Below, piece by piece: positions 7,243 to 14,999 of a stretch of DNA of 19,479 bases. This DNA is from an uncultured Ignavibacteria bacterium (lineage in GTDB: Bacteria > Bacteroidota > Ignavibacteria > Tepidaquicellales > Tepidaquicellaceae): assembly GCA_937974175.1 (NCBI GenBank), contig CALJIG010000088.1, positions 1 to 19,479 of the forward strand, in the 5' to 3' direction. Both the position numbers and the translations under genes were made by a program. Below the pieces are notes generated by a model, which saw only the letters and a program-made list of their open reading frames with translations, made no database searches and had not been told where the DNA came from. Every line of letters starts with the position of its first letter. Within the stretch, counting starts at the first letter, position 1.

Positions 7243-7602
7243 TTAATCTCTCTGAATAAAATTCATCGTATTTCCGTCGGGATCAAATAGTGTTACAGTG
7301 CTTTCATTGCCTGTTTTTAAAAGTTCACTATGGATTGAGCCGCCGGTACTTAAGGCACTATCGATGACTTCCTGTATTTTATCCGTTATGTAATCAAACT
7401 GATGCCTGTTCTGCTTTGCATCTACTCCGGCAATATCGTTCGGGCAGAGGAGAAAATTCAGACCGCCGATAACGGTTGAGTAAATTTTAAATCCGAAATC
7501 ATGCTCTTCAAATTTTACGCTGAATACTTTGGAGTAAAAAGCTTTCATTGCAGATATATCGTTGCAGGCAATAGTAATTTTTAATAGTCTGTATAAAGCC
7601 AT
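7243..7602 (-). CDS. VOC-superfamily (glyoxalase/bleomycin-resistance fold) protein
   Basis: A 119-aa single-domain protein of the vicinal oxygen chelate fold. It opens with a beta strand, then the helix pattern DISAMKAFYSKVF (15-27), and ends with LFDPDGNTMNFIQ (105-117), the hallmark closing strand of glyoxalase/fosfomycin-resistance-like proteins. The usual metal ligands (His or Glu on strand 1, Glu on the last strand) are not evident: strand 1 reads LLKITIACND and the last strand has Asn where Glu is common. A metal-dependent glyoxalase activity is therefore uncertain, and binding of a small molecule is equally possible. The start is ATG, and the family-typical first strand begins within a few residues of it. 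Confidence 0.82.
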   Translation of the reverse strand: MALYRLLKITIACNDISAMKAFYSKVFSVKFEEHDFGFKIYSTVIGGLNFLLCPNDIAGVDAKQNRHQFDYITDKIQEVIDSALSTGGSIHSELLKTGNESTVTLFDPDGNTMNFIQRD

Positions 7603-7629
7603 GATGAAAATTTATTTTTTTAAAAAAAA

Positions 7630-7655
7630 AGCCCTTAACTTCTCAGTTAAGGGCT
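7630..7655 (-). terminator. Strong intrinsic terminator of the 7704-8753 gene
   Basis: A perfect 11-bp stem (AGCCCTTAACT with AGTTAAGGGCT) with a 4-nt loop is followed on the minus strand by a run of nine U residues or more. It lies about 50 bases past the stop of the T9SS cargo gene and just upstream of the VOC gene, so it insulates the two. Confidence 0.92.
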
Positions 7656-7703
7656 GATATAAAAATTTACGAAAATGTTTTTTTCAAAACAAATTCCGAA
7701 ATA

Positions 7704-8753
7704 TTATTTTACTAACATTAATTTCTTTTGTTCTGAGAAGCTCTTTCCGTCAACACCGTTGAATTCAAGTTTGTAGAAGTACATACCTGATGATAAGTTT
7801 GCACCGCTGAATTGTGTTGTGAATTCACCTGCGCTCATGTTACCGTTAACTAAGCTGCTAACTTCTTTACCCATTAAGTCATAAACTTTTAAAGATGTCA
7901 TACCGTTTGAAGGTAATGAGAATTTAATTGTTGTTGATGGGTTGAAAGGGTTAGGATAGTTTTGTGATAAAGAGAATTTATCAGCAACTGTAGAAGTTGT
8001 TGTGATAATACCTGTTACTAAATCCGGCCAGGTTTTAGCAACTTTAATTCCATCGATGATGCAATAAGGAGCATTTGCAGCTGTACCTTGTCTTACTGCA
8101 ACTCTGCCTAAATTACTAACATCAGTAGCTGTACTTGTTACAACAGGAATAGTAGCTGTTCCTGGTTCTGTAGCCGGCAAACCTGAGGTAAATACATACA
8201 TGCTTGCTTCGTCATCTGTAGTTGTAGCTGCAACAAATTTATATTTAACTACGCAAAGGATTGTTTGTCCTTTTGTATATGTTCCTGAAGTATAACCAAC
8301 ACCTGAAGCTACTGTACCTTTACTTAAACCAATATCATATGTTGTAGCCGTTACATTTCTGATAGTTAATCTGCATGTATAAAGTGATGTAGAATTTGAA
8401 GGTAATAAAGCGAACATGTAATCACCTGCTGTTTGAGCTGTATCAACTCTTAACATGAATGAACAGTAAATTGTACCAATTGAATCCGCAGTTCCGGTCC
8501 AGTTTTTGTAAGCATCATTTCCTGTAGGCTTAATTGTTAATGCATTACCAACTCCTGAAAGTGGGTAGCCGGTGTATGTTAAACCTGGGGATGTTACTGT
8601 TAAAGGGTTAGTAGTACCTGAATTATAAACCCAGCCGTATGCACCAATAGTGTCACCTGCTGTGTAAGCAAAGTTTTCTGTAAATTTTACCTGACTGTTA
8701 GCAGACAGCGTCACAGCAAAGATAAATAAAAAAGTAATGAAAATTCTTTTCAT
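7704..8753 (-). CDS. Secreted protein with T9SS type A sorting domain, beta-sandwich-like body
   Basis: A 349-aa predicted secreted protein. Residues 1-20 are a signal peptide (cleavage near ANS-Q). The body (about 22-245) is Thr/Ser/Gly rich and strand-dominated. Phrases such as FTENFAYTAGDTIGAYGW near the start and YCIIDGIKVAKTWPDLV near the end recall concanavalin/LamG-like exported proteins of this phylum; this is pattern recognition, not a firm family call. Residues 260-349 are a T9SS sorting domain (NYPNPFNPSTTIKFSLP ... SSGMYFYKLEF ... KKLMLVK), carrying a short extra loop (NGVDGKSFSEQ) before the final strand compared with the other four in this window. The start is ATG. It is monocistronic, with its own strong terminator. 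Confidence 0.83.
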   Translation of the reverse strand: MKRIFITFLFIFAVTLSANSQVKFTENFAYTAGDTIGAYGWVYNSGTTNPLTVTSPGLTYTGYPLSGVGNALTIKPTGNDAYKNWTGTADSIGTIYCSFMLRVDTAQTAGDYMFALLPSNSTSLYTCRLTIRNVTATTYDIGLSKGTVASGVGYTSGTYTKGQTILCVVKYKFVAATTTDDEASMYVFTSGLPATEPGTATIPVVTSTATDVSNLGRVAVRQGTAANAPYCIIDGIKVAKTWPDLVTGIITTTSTVADKFSLSQNYPNPFNPSTTIKFSLPSNGMTSLKVYDLMGKEVSSLVNGNMSAGEFTTQFSGANLSSGMYFYKLEFNGVDGKSFSEQKKLMLVK

Positions 8754-9045
8754 AGTGTTTTTCTTTAGTTTTCGAAATTGTATTAAATATAAGGGTTTTC
8801 TGCTAAATAAGAAATAAGATAATATTACTATATGGTTAACTCTTTGAGGGTTTTGTGAAGCGGAAATTACGTAAAACTTATATACTTATCGCGTAACATT
8901 GGAAAAAAAGAAATTATGACAAAAGGCTTCGAGATATCAATCTAGTGATTGCAACTCCGTTCTGTATATCAATTCAAGTTTAATTAACTGACCTTAAAAT
9001 CTATATACCAAGTAATACTTATTTTACAAATAAAAACAGATTATT

Positions 9046-9459
9046 ATGAATAAGAAAAAAGGTTTTAGTGCGAACATTGAAAAAGAAACACTTGAAAACA
9101 CAAATTTTCGAAAAGTATTATACACTGCCGGGCACATGCAGCTCGTGCTTATGAGCCTTAAGATTGGCGAAGAAATAGGAGCGGAGACTCATCCGGATAA
9201 CGATCAATTCTTCCGTTTTGAAAGCGGTAACGGAAAGTGTATTATAAACGGAAATGAATATAATGTTAAAGATGGCGATGCGATTATTATCCCTGCCGGA
9301 GCATTACATAATGTAATAAATACCGATAGCGCAACAGAACTAAAAATGTACACGATTTATGCGCCTGCTCATCATAAAGACGGCATAGTCCGCGCTACAA
9401 AAGCTGAGGCAGAAGATGAAAACAATAAGGAAGAATTTGACGGTAAGACAACTGAATAA
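9046..9459 (+). CDS. Small cupin-domain protein
   Basis: A 137-aa cytoplasmic single-cupin protein. Cupin motif 1 is seen as THPDNDQFFRFESGNGKCI (about 48-66), with His49 and Asp/Gln where the second His and Glu usually lie. Motif 2 is PAGALHNVIN (83-92) with His88. An acidic, lysine-rich tail (about 117-137, ending EEFDGKTTE) follows and is typical of a conserved Bacteroidota/archaeal cupin group of unknown substrate. The altered metal site (H49, D51 or D53, Q54, H88) makes the metal and reaction uncertain. It could be an isomerase-like, dioxygenase-like or simple sugar-binding member. It stands alone between two minus-strand genes. The 292 bp upstream (8754-9045) are AT-rich with no recognisable feature beyond presumed promoters. 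Confidence 0.85.
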   Translation: MNKKKGFSANIEKETLENTNFRKVLYTAGHMQLVLMSLKIGEEIGAETHPDNDQFFRFESGNGKCIINGNEYNVKDGDAIIIPAGALHNVINTDSATELKMYTIYAPAHHKDGIVRATKAEAEDENNKEEFDGKTTE

Positions 9460-9490
9460 AAAACGTATTAAATAGAATATTATATTGTGT

Positions 9491-9513
9491 AAGGGCGTAT
9501 TCAATACGCCCTT
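9491..9513 (+). terminator. Possible bidirectional terminator or palindrome after the cupin gene
   Basis: AAGGGCGTA and TACGCCCTT form a perfect 9-bp stem with a 5-nt loop, 31 bases after the cupin stop. The downstream tract is only CTTTGCATTT, so termination is plausible but not strong. The same hairpin could serve the minus-strand gene ending at 9551. It may equally be a small dispersed palindrome. Confidence 0.55.
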
Positions 9514-9550
9514 TGCATTTATCCGGCAACTGAGAACTCTCAACTGACAA

Positions 9551-11239
9551 CTATTTTAAAATCACTGCTTTTTTTGTATCCATTAAAACTCCGTCTGCGT
9601 ACAGGCTGTAATAATAAACTCCTGAGGAAAGCCCTTCGGCGGAGAAGTTTGTTTCGTAGTTCCCTGCCTGCTTATATCCGCTTTCGAGAATTTTTATAAG
9701 TCTTCCGTTTGCATCGTAAACATTGAGACTTATATTTCCGGCAATTGATAACTTGTAACTGATAACTGTATTAGGATTGAACGGATTTGGATAATTTTGT
9801 CCAAGAATAAAACCGGATGGAACTTGCCCGTTTGTATTAAAAATTCCAATAGGTTCTCCGCCACAGCCGGCTGCAGAGATAAGATTTACCGGACCGTTTT
9901 GAGTATAAAACACAAAACAACTGTCATTAGCGGTGTAACGGAACAGTGCTTTAGGACCAACCTCTTTACCCAGTGCATTATAAAAATTCATTTTAGAAGT
10001 ACTTGACTGAATTCCTGAACCATTAAGTGAAAAATATCTTAGACTATCTGTCGTAGAAGAAGTAATAAATGATAAATAGTGTGTGCTGCCATTGCGAACT
10101 CCAATTATATCCGGAGGATAATTCTGATTCCCATTACTTCCTAATAACTGGCTTTCTGATAAAGAAGAATTAAAATTACCGAAGTTAGTGGAACTAAAAT
10201 ATTTCACATTCCAAAATCCACCTGTTAATTGTCTGAAAGAGCAAACTAAGCTTCCATTATCGTTTCCATTTGAAGAAAGTCTTGCATGAGTTTTGTAGTC
10301 CCCTGCCTGCAATCCTGAAACTGCCCCGGCTCCGGTACTTGGCGCATTTCCGGCTCTATCACACTTGGCAAAATAGATTTTAGTACTATCTTTAGCGCCG
10401 CTGAAAGACAATAAAAGTGAGTCCTGACCTCCGTTATTAAAATATGCAATATCGGTGTAAATGGTTTTTCTTTGACTTGAAGGACTTGTATCAGACCAAT
10501 AAAAAGAACCTGGTGTATATTGAAAATTAGGAACAGCGAGTGAATATGGGTTTGTATATCTCGCTAAGCGCTGACCGTACACCCTGTTTCCGTTCCCGTC
10601 AAGCGTATCGAAGGAACAGGCAAGAAAAACATTAGCAGTCCCCGGGTAGCGGGCATTATCCGAGGTAATATGTATATCATAATAGTTTTTAGATGAGTCT
10701 GCTCCGGGCCATACCATTTCATTAAAAAAAACACCATTAAAGCTGGGAAACTGTAACACTACTCCTCCGGTTTTCAAAGGTCCGGCTGCGCCGCCCTGCC
10801 TGTATCCAAAAACAATCCACATATATTTTTGTCCGGATGTATTTTCTATTATCTCCATATCAATATCATTATAGCTCATTTTATCCTCGGGTCTTATATT
10901 TCCTCCGGCATAGTATTGCCATGTCAGCCCGTTTGTATTAGAATTGTAAACTTTAAAAGTATCGGGGAAATTTATGTTTGTCGAGTATACTACAATTGCC
11001 CATATTCTTCCTGCATTCGCACCGCGCTGCTCAATTGCAGCAGCAATTCCTCTTACATTTGAATTTGAAGAAAAAATTTTAGAATTTCTAATATTGTCTT
11101 CACCGCCCTGAATTGACTGAAAATTAAAACTTCCGCTTTTTTGAAAGTCAGTTTCTGAGTAAGAAATACCGGCAAAAAATATTAACATGCAAAATATTAG
11201 GATTGTTTTACATAAAAATTGTAATGATTTGGTTTTCAT
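9551..11239 (-). CDS. Secreted sialidase/propeller-like protein with T9SS type A sorting domain
   Basis: A 562-aa predicted secreted protein. Residues 1-28 form a signal peptide (cleavage near SYS-E). The body has sialidase- or exo-propeller-like features such as NSNTNGLTWQYYAGG (about 100-114) and repeated strands describing record-like values, but no catalytic triad can be named, so the call is structural only. Residues 476-562 are the T9SS sorting domain (QNYPNPFNPNTVI ... LSSGVYYYSLYADG ... KKAVILK). By my hand count it is about 80% identical to the same domain of the next gene upstream (11498-14356), while the bodies are unrelated. The ATG start has an AAGGAG Shine-Dalgarno at six-base spacing, one of the best in the window. 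The gene lies 258 bp beyond the neighbouring cargo gene, with a terminator in between, so it is probably transcribed separately. Confidence 0.82.
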   Translation of the reverse strand: MKTKSLQFLCKTILIFCMLIFFAGISYSETDFQKSGSFNFQSIQGGEDNIRNSKIFSSNSNVRGIAAAIEQRGANAGRIWAIVVYSTNINFPDTFKVYNSNTNGLTWQYYAGGNIRPEDKMSYNDIDMEIIENTSGQKYMWIVFGYRQGGAAGPLKTGGVVLQFPSFNGVFFNEMVWPGADSSKNYYDIHITSDNARYPGTANVFLACSFDTLDGNGNRVYGQRLARYTNPYSLAVPNFQYTPGSFYWSDTSPSSQRKTIYTDIAYFNNGGQDSLLLSFSGAKDSTKIYFAKCDRAGNAPSTGAGAVSGLQAGDYKTHARLSSNGNDNGSLVCSFRQLTGGFWNVKYFSSTNFGNFNSSLSESQLLGSNGNQNYPPDIIGVRNGSTHYLSFITSSTTDSLRYFSLNGSGIQSSTSKMNFYNALGKEVGPKALFRYTANDSCFVFYTQNGPVNLISAAGCGGEPIGIFNTNGQVPSGFILGQNYPNPFNPNTVISYKLSIAGNISLNVYDANGRLIKILESGYKQAGNYETNFSAEGLSSGVYYYSLYADGVLMDTKKAVILK

Positions 11240-11245
11240 TGAATG

Positions 11246-11251
11246 CTCCTT
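11246..11251 (-). promoter_or_regulatory. Strong Shine-Dalgarno AAGGAG
   Basis: On the minus strand AAGGAG lies six bases before the ATG at 11237-11239. Most genes in this window have weak or no Shine-Dalgarno, so this one stands out and fixes the start of the T9SS cargo gene. Confidence 0.6.
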
Positions 11252-11432
11252 ATTAAAATTAATGAGGGCACACCCGGCAAGGTGTATTGTTTATGAAAAA
11301 AATTCAGGAATGAAGAGTACTGAAGATGGGATTTCAGGCTGAAACAGGATTTCCTATTTGTAATTGAGGGTTTTGAGGGAGATTCTTTTTAAAAAGAATA
11401 CGTAATGACGGTCGTAAAGTTCCGATAATAAA

Positions 11433-11475
11433 AATAAAACCTCCAATGACTGTTTAATTCATAGGAGGTTTTATT
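11433..11475 (-). terminator. Intrinsic terminator of the 952-aa cargo gene
   Basis: A perfect 12-bp stem pairs 11464-11475 (GGAGGTTTTATT) with 11433-11444 across a 19-nt loop, about 22 bases past the stop at 11498. On the minus strand it is followed by a U-rich stretch (TTTTATTATC). Confidence 0.8.
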
Positions 11476-11497
11476 GAAGTATACTATCATTAAAATA

Positions 11498-14356
11498 TTA
11501 TTTCATTACTACTGCTTTTTTTGTATCCATCAAAACTCCGTCTGCATACAGGCTGTAAAAATAAACTCCCGATGAAAGCCCTTCGGCGGAGAAGTTGGTA
11601 GAGTAGTTCCCTGCCTGCTTAAATCCGTTTTCAAGAATTTTTATAAGCCTGCCGTTTGCATCGTAAATGTTCAGACTAATAAAACTATTTTTCGGCAGTT
11701 GATAATTAATAATTGTATTAGGATTGAATGGATTTGGATAGTTTTGGGATAAGCTGAATATATCCGGGATGTTTGCTCCATTTTGCTCAACAGAAACTAC
11801 ACTAGCGTTGAATATACTTAATTTTATATCTGAACCTGCGTTAATTCTGTTCACATTGGAAACAGTGAACATCTTTTTTTGTCCAACTTCTACATTTGTA
11901 ATAATATTCCCGAAAAAATCATCGGAAAAAGAAAGTAAGTTTGTTGCATTTCGTTCATTATAGTTTGTTGTAAACCTCTGATTTCCATCTCTATCATACT
12001 CAAGAAGCATATGAGTTAAATTTCCGCCAGCGTCTTTTGAAATTCCTGATATATAATAGCTGCATAAATCATCTGAAGAAATTTTCTTCACATAAAAATT
12101 ATTAACAGAGTTAAAAACTTTGCTCCACATTCTTTCACCTGTTTTACTGATTTTCATTGTAAATACATCAGTCTTGTTTGAGCCGTTTATAAAATTTGCA
12201 GCTAAAACAACATTTGTGTTAATATCTGTAGCCAAGTCACAGGCTTTGTAATCAACATTAGAACTATATATATCAGTCCACATCTGAACACCGTTTGAAT
12301 CAAGTTTCTCAATTAATAAATCAAAGTAAGTGTTTCCTTTATTGGAACTCAAATTATAAATGTAACCAAATCCATCCGGTACTGATTTTTTCAGATAGAT
12401 ACCATCAAGGTTATTCATTGTCCGTAAAAAAATTGCGTTCCCATTTGAATTAAATCTATAAAGAGTATATTTAGTTGAAACACTCGAATAATAACTATTA
12501 TAAGCGATACATCCATTATTAAATTGATCTATAAAAAAGCTGACCAATGAATCACTTGCATCATTCGATTGATTTATTGTTTGAATCCATATATTTTGAT
12601 TACCCGTATTTTTAGCAATAAAAATTTTAGTTCTGCCAAGACTATCCAGATATTGCCCTGCCGAATAGATGTCCACTCCACTATAATTTACCTGAACTGA
12701 CTTTACTGAGCTTTCTTTTGGAAGTATATTTTTAAATGAAAACTTGAAAGTTGTGGTTCCATTATTGTCTATTCCTGCCAGAAAACCATTGCTTCTATTT
12801 AACAGTGAATCATAAAGCTCTCCTCCGGTATAAATTGCAAATGGTGTTGGAGCTATACTGTTTATCTTTACCGACTTTTCCTGATTATAGACGTTTGCAG
12901 ACCACTGCAAAACGCTTCCTGAAGTATATTTATTAACAAATGCAGTCATCTCATTTGCCTTAGATCGGCTTGTACCGGAAATGTAAAGAAATGAGTTAAA
13001 ATACTTAAAATCAGTTGCTGCATCATTTGCAGATTGTTCATTTACTGAATATGTCATAGCTCCGGTTTTTTCAAATGTGTTGAAGTACAAGTATTTTTGA
13101 TTTGCATTTTCCTGTACTTCACCTGCGCTAATAAATTGTGAATTATTCATAGGATTCAAAAATAAATGACTCGGAATAACCAACTGGTTTCTTGGATTAT
13201 AAACCTCCGAATTTGCAAGAATACCACCGTGGAATCCAATATTACTAAACGCCGGCATCGTTGATTCACTCCTTGTCAGTGTAAATCCTTCCGAAGTTTT
13301 TAAAGATTTTAATGAAGGGAAAGTATTAGTTTTCCACCAAAGATTTCCGCTGGTATCATAAGCAGCAGCATATGGAGAACCAAAAAGGAATATGTGTCCT
13401 GAATTATCTGTTTCAACCGTAGAAACAGTTGACAAAGCTAAATCTTTTTTTGACCATACAGAATCCAAATCTGAATTATATTTTCGAAGTACATGATGGG
13501 GTTCGTATTCAGGCATTAAATCCGTTGTGTAGCCGAGATAATAACTGCCGTTCAGTTCTTTACAATCAAATTGAGCTATATAAGATGGATTATCCGTATA
13601 CAAATTATATTTCATTGTATTACCTGTAGATTTCTCAATTTCATAAAGAGTAAAATAATTCTTGTACTGGGTAGCTCGGGTGATTGCTATTACAAAACTG
13701 CTTGCCTTCATCTTCACAATTTTGTTATACGTCTTATCAAAAGGAGAAGTATTTATTGTTTTCTGCCAAATAATAACACCTCCCGGAGAATATTTATAGA
13801 GATAGACATGTGTGTACCCATTATATGGTGCATAATACCCTACATCTGCTAACAAATAGATATTGTTATCTTCATCAAAAGATATGTCCTTTATCATGTA
13901 GCTCACACCCTGAGGATTTGCAGGGGCTGTTACATCCCACAAAGTTTGAAAAGTTGAATCAAAACAAATTACTCTCTGGCAATTGGCATTATTCTGATTT
14001 CTCTGACACACAAGCAGAAATTTATTCAGCGGTGTCTTGACTAATTTTCCTGTTGCAACTGCATATTCACTTTGCGTGTAGGATAAAAAAACCCTTTCCT
14101 GAAAATTGTATGTAAAAATTTCCTCACCCTTAACATTAAATTTTTTAATAAATGAGTTGCCGGAAGGCTCATAGTTGCCAATATAAAATAAATTCCCTGC
14201 CTCATCAATATAGGAGTTTACAATTTGCCTTTGTACCGATGATTTTGAAGTGCTGTAATAAACATGATTGTTTTGGTAGAATGAAACACGGTAGGTTTGT
14301 GATATTACAATAGAAGTAAACAGAGAACAAATTAAAACAAGAAACAGCTTTCTCAT
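11498..14356 (-). CDS. Large secreted beta-propeller-like protein with T9SS type A sorting domain
   Basis: A 952-aa predicted secreted protein. Residues 1-19 are a signal peptide (MRKLFLVLICSLFTSIVIS-Q). The body (about 20-860) consists of repeated blade-like units with phrases such as KYSPGGVIIWQKTI, KYNSDLDSVWSKK, AYDTSGNLWWKT, KLDSNGVQMWTDIYSS and KISKTGERMWSKVFNS, i.e. a D/K-xxGxxxW pattern. This fits PQQ-like or SBBP-type beta-propeller repeats, common in exported proteins of this phylum, but a bound cofactor is not implied. Residues 865-952 are a T9SS sorting domain (QNYPNPFNPNTII ... KKAVVMK), nearly identical to that of the neighbouring gene. The start is ATG. The gene is divergent from groES across a 221-bp spacer containing CIRCE. 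Its ligand or function is unknown; a cell-surface or adhesive role is inference. Confidence 0.82.
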   Translation of the reverse strand: MRKLFLVLICSLFTSIVISQTYRVSFYQNNHVYYSTSKSSVQRQIVNSYIDEAGNLFYIGNYEPSGNSFIKKFNVKGEEIFTYNFQERVFLSYTQSEYAVATGKLVKTPLNKFLLVCQRNQNNANCQRVICFDSTFQTLWDVTAPANPQGVSYMIKDISFDEDNNIYLLADVGYYAPYNGYTHVYLYKYSPGGVIIWQKTINTSPFDKTYNKIVKMKASSFVIAITRATQYKNYFTLYEIEKSTGNTMKYNLYTDNPSYIAQFDCKELNGSYYLGYTTDLMPEYEPHHVLRKYNSDLDSVWSKKDLALSTVSTVETDNSGHIFLFGSPYAAAYDTSGNLWWKTNTFPSLKSLKTSEGFTLTRSESTMPAFSNIGFHGGILANSEVYNPRNQLVIPSHLFLNPMNNSQFISAGEVQENANQKYLYFNTFEKTGAMTYSVNEQSANDAATDFKYFNSFLYISGTSRSKANEMTAFVNKYTSGSVLQWSANVYNQEKSVKINSIAPTPFAIYTGGELYDSLLNRSNGFLAGIDNNGTTTFKFSFKNILPKESSVKSVQVNYSGVDIYSAGQYLDSLGRTKIFIAKNTGNQNIWIQTINQSNDASDSLVSFFIDQFNNGCIAYNSYYSSVSTKYTLYRFNSNGNAIFLRTMNNLDGIYLKKSVPDGFGYIYNLSSNKGNTYFDLLIEKLDSNGVQMWTDIYSSNVDYKACDLATDINTNVVLAANFINGSNKTDVFTMKISKTGERMWSKVFNSVNNFYVKKISSDDLCSYYISGISKDAGGNLTHMLLEYDRDGNQRFTTNYNERNATNLLSFSDDFFGNIITNVEVGQKKMFTVSNVNRINAGSDIKLSIFNASVVSVEQNGANIPDIFSLSQNYPNPFNPNTIINYQLPKNSFISLNIYDANGRLIKILENGFKQAGNYSTNFSAEGLSSGVYFYSLYADGVLMDTKKAVVMK

Positions 14357-14492
14357 AGCATACTCAGTTTAAATTTGTGATGTATTAATGTAATTTATTA
14401 TTTTAATAAAATCAATTAACTTTTTGAAGTGTAACTAAGCAGATAATTTTGATTAATTTCATATAGGAAAACCCCTCTCCCTTCATTTTTGA

Positions 14493-14519
14493 CTAGCACT
14501 TGAAACTTGTGAGTGCTAA
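14493..14519 (+). promoter_or_regulatory. CIRCE operator (HrcA binding site) upstream of groESL
   Basis: The inverted repeat CTAGCACTT, N9, GAGTGCTAA matches the CIRCE consensus TTAGCACTC-N9-GAGTGCTAA with two mismatches in the left arm and a perfect right arm. It sits 59 bp before the groES start codon, where the HrcA repressor controls chaperonin transcription in many bacteria. A TTGACT (14489-14494) overlaps its left end, but a matching -10 element at normal spacing is not obvious. hrcA is not in the window. Confidence 0.9.
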
Positions 14520-14577
14520 TTTGCGTTATACCAATTAAAAGTAATAATTTTAACTCATAATTAAATAAAATCTACAC

Positions 14578-14862
14578 ATGAACATTAAACCATTACACGA
14601 CAGAGTCGTAGTAAAGCCAAACGCAGCAGAAGAAAAAACTGCAAGCGGCATTATCATTCCTGATACTGCAAAAGAAAAACCTATGCACGGTGAAGTTGTT
14701 GCAGTCGGAACAGGCAAAGTAGCTGAAGACGGAAAAGTAACTCCCCTTACATTAAAAAAAGGCGATAAAGTTCTTTACGGTAAATACTCAGGAACTGAAA
14801 TCACCATCGAAGGCGAAGAGTATCTTATTATGAGAGAATCTGACGTATATGCAATCGTATAA
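14578..14862 (+). CDS. groES: Co-chaperonin GroES (Cpn10)
   Basis: A 94-aa co-chaperonin that forms the heptameric lid of GroEL and closes the folding chamber during the ATP cycle. Family hallmarks are IKPLHDRVVVKP (3-14), the mobile-loop region EEKTASGIIIPDTAKEKP (18-35), GEVVAVGTGK (38-47), and the C-terminal block KKGDKVLYGKYSGTEITIEGEEYLIMRESDVYAIV. Length and start (ATG) are standard. It is the first gene of a groES-groEL operon under a CIRCE operator, so heat-shock derepression by HrcA is expected. The 137-bp spacer to groEL is rather long and AT-rich, with an AAATTTCAAATTT-type self-complementary run at about 14864-14895. Confidence 0.98.
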   Translation: MNIKPLHDRVVVKPNAAEEKTASGIIIPDTAKEKPMHGEVVAVGTGKVAEDGKVTPLTLKKGDKVLYGKYSGTEITIEGEEYLIMRESDVYAIV

Positions 14863-14999
14863 TTTCAAATTTAAAATTTCAAATTTCAGATTTGAAAACA
14901 CTAAAATTTGATGCATATAAAGCATTACAATCACCTTAAAACTAAGGGAGTTATACTTCCCTATCTAACTATTTAAAACTTAAAACTTATAATAAAATA

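Noticed and set aside
8754..9045. Small gene or RNA in the spacer before the cupin gene
   Set aside because: No open frame with a start and plausible composition, and no stable hairpin, was found.
14863..14999. Separate regulatory RNA or promoter between groES and groEL
   Set aside because: Only an AT-rich self-complementary run (AAATTTCAAATTT type) is visible, with no GC stem, CIRCE copy or clear promoter.
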